From positions 215,057,350-215,121,349 of the forward strand of contig CM037877.1 in NCBI GenBank assembly GCA_021292165.1: 64,000 nucleotides of DNA, given 5' to 3'. The notes under the pieces were generated by a model. The model saw only the letters and a list, made by a program, of their open reading frames with translations. It searched no databases and had not been told where the DNA came from. The position numbers and the translations under genes are program-made. Positions 63,810 to 64,000 of the stretch are shown here, piece after piece; within the stretch, counting starts at the first letter, position 1; every line of letters begins with the position of its first letter. This stretch comes from Shinisaurus crocodilurus (taxonomy: Eukaryota; Chordata; Lepidosauria; Squamata; Shinisauridae).

Positions 63810-64000
63810 GGAAGAAGAATATTTCTTATTCTAAAGAGATATGCCTGGCACATAGTTAGCAATCTTTTCTGCATCAGGTTAAGAATATCTTTTTACCCAA
63901 GCATTTTAATTTGAATAACCTCTCAGTCTGCCTTTGTAATTGAAATTGACATTTTGATTGCTATCTTTTATTATGGCTGTTGAATTTTAGTTTCATTGTA
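63810..64000. other. Unassigned right-edge sequence
   Basis: No feature seen; cut by the window edge. Confidence 0.4.

Overview
The window looks like intergenic or intronic vertebrate DNA, most likely from a squamate reptile (lizard or snake). The basis is the repeat mix: CR1, L2-type and L1/Tx1-type LINE pieces, CORE-type tRNA SINEs, a tRNA-Ala-like SINE, 5S rRNA-derived SINEs, and a dense set of short hAT-like foldback elements with 8-bp target-site duplications (TSDs). No Bov-B tail was recognised, so the assignment to squamates is an inference. I find no host protein-coding exon, real tRNA or rRNA gene, CRISPR array or bacterial feature. The open reading frames are LINE remnants or chance frames, many of them in GC-rich or low-complexity repeats.

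Layout. 1-9.1 kb: an L2-like tail, a nearly perfect hAT foldback (3207-3341), a 5'-truncated L1 with a perfect 17-bp TSD (3744-4846), a reverse CORE-SINE and two larger foldbacks near 8 kb. 9.1-16.9 kb: an LTR-like repeat called here family A, L2 pieces, a perfect-armed foldback at 12.25 kb, an LTR-like insertion inside an antisense L2 piece (14.1-15.0 kb), and a GC-rich repeat with two 231-bp units. 17-24 kb: mostly single-copy-looking sequence, a hAT at 19.0 kb, LINE pieces at 21-22 kb, and a 5S-rRNA/CR1 chimeric SINE at 23.65 kb. 25.1-26.05 kb: a 947-bp GC-rich hAT-like foldback with a perfect TSD. 30.2-31.1 kb: another hAT with a nested mariner-like element.

32.4-34.65 kb: the best preserved coding sequence, a 5'-truncated CR1 whose ORF2 frame is open except for one TGA. 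34.7-49 kb: tails and SINEs, a reverse L1 fragment, two copies of family C (37.7 and 46.2 kb), L2 tails and a tRNA-Ala-like SINE. 50.17-51.99 kb: a composite segment bounded by an exact 37-bp direct repeat, with a promoter-like CCAAT/GC-box/TATA cluster, a CpG-rich body, an AT-rich block, and heads of a 5S SINE and a tRNA SINE; it interrupts a second family A copy. 53.4 kb: an old MIR/CORE-SINE relic. 57-60.6 kb: hairpin elements, a third member of the TAGGGTGG hAT family and an antisense LINE C-terminus. 61.7-63.8 kb: an L2-like LINE split by two CpG-rich palindromic elements, one with a perfect 8-bp TSD.

No multi-gene system is present. The observations most worth following are the 5S-CR1 chimeric SINE, the composite segment with the long direct repeat, the CpG-rich hAT foldbacks that share a TCACTTCC/GGAAGTGA palindrome module, and the short acidic frame kept in two diverged copies of family A. 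All boundaries and identities come from reading the sequence by eye; no alignment or database search was run.
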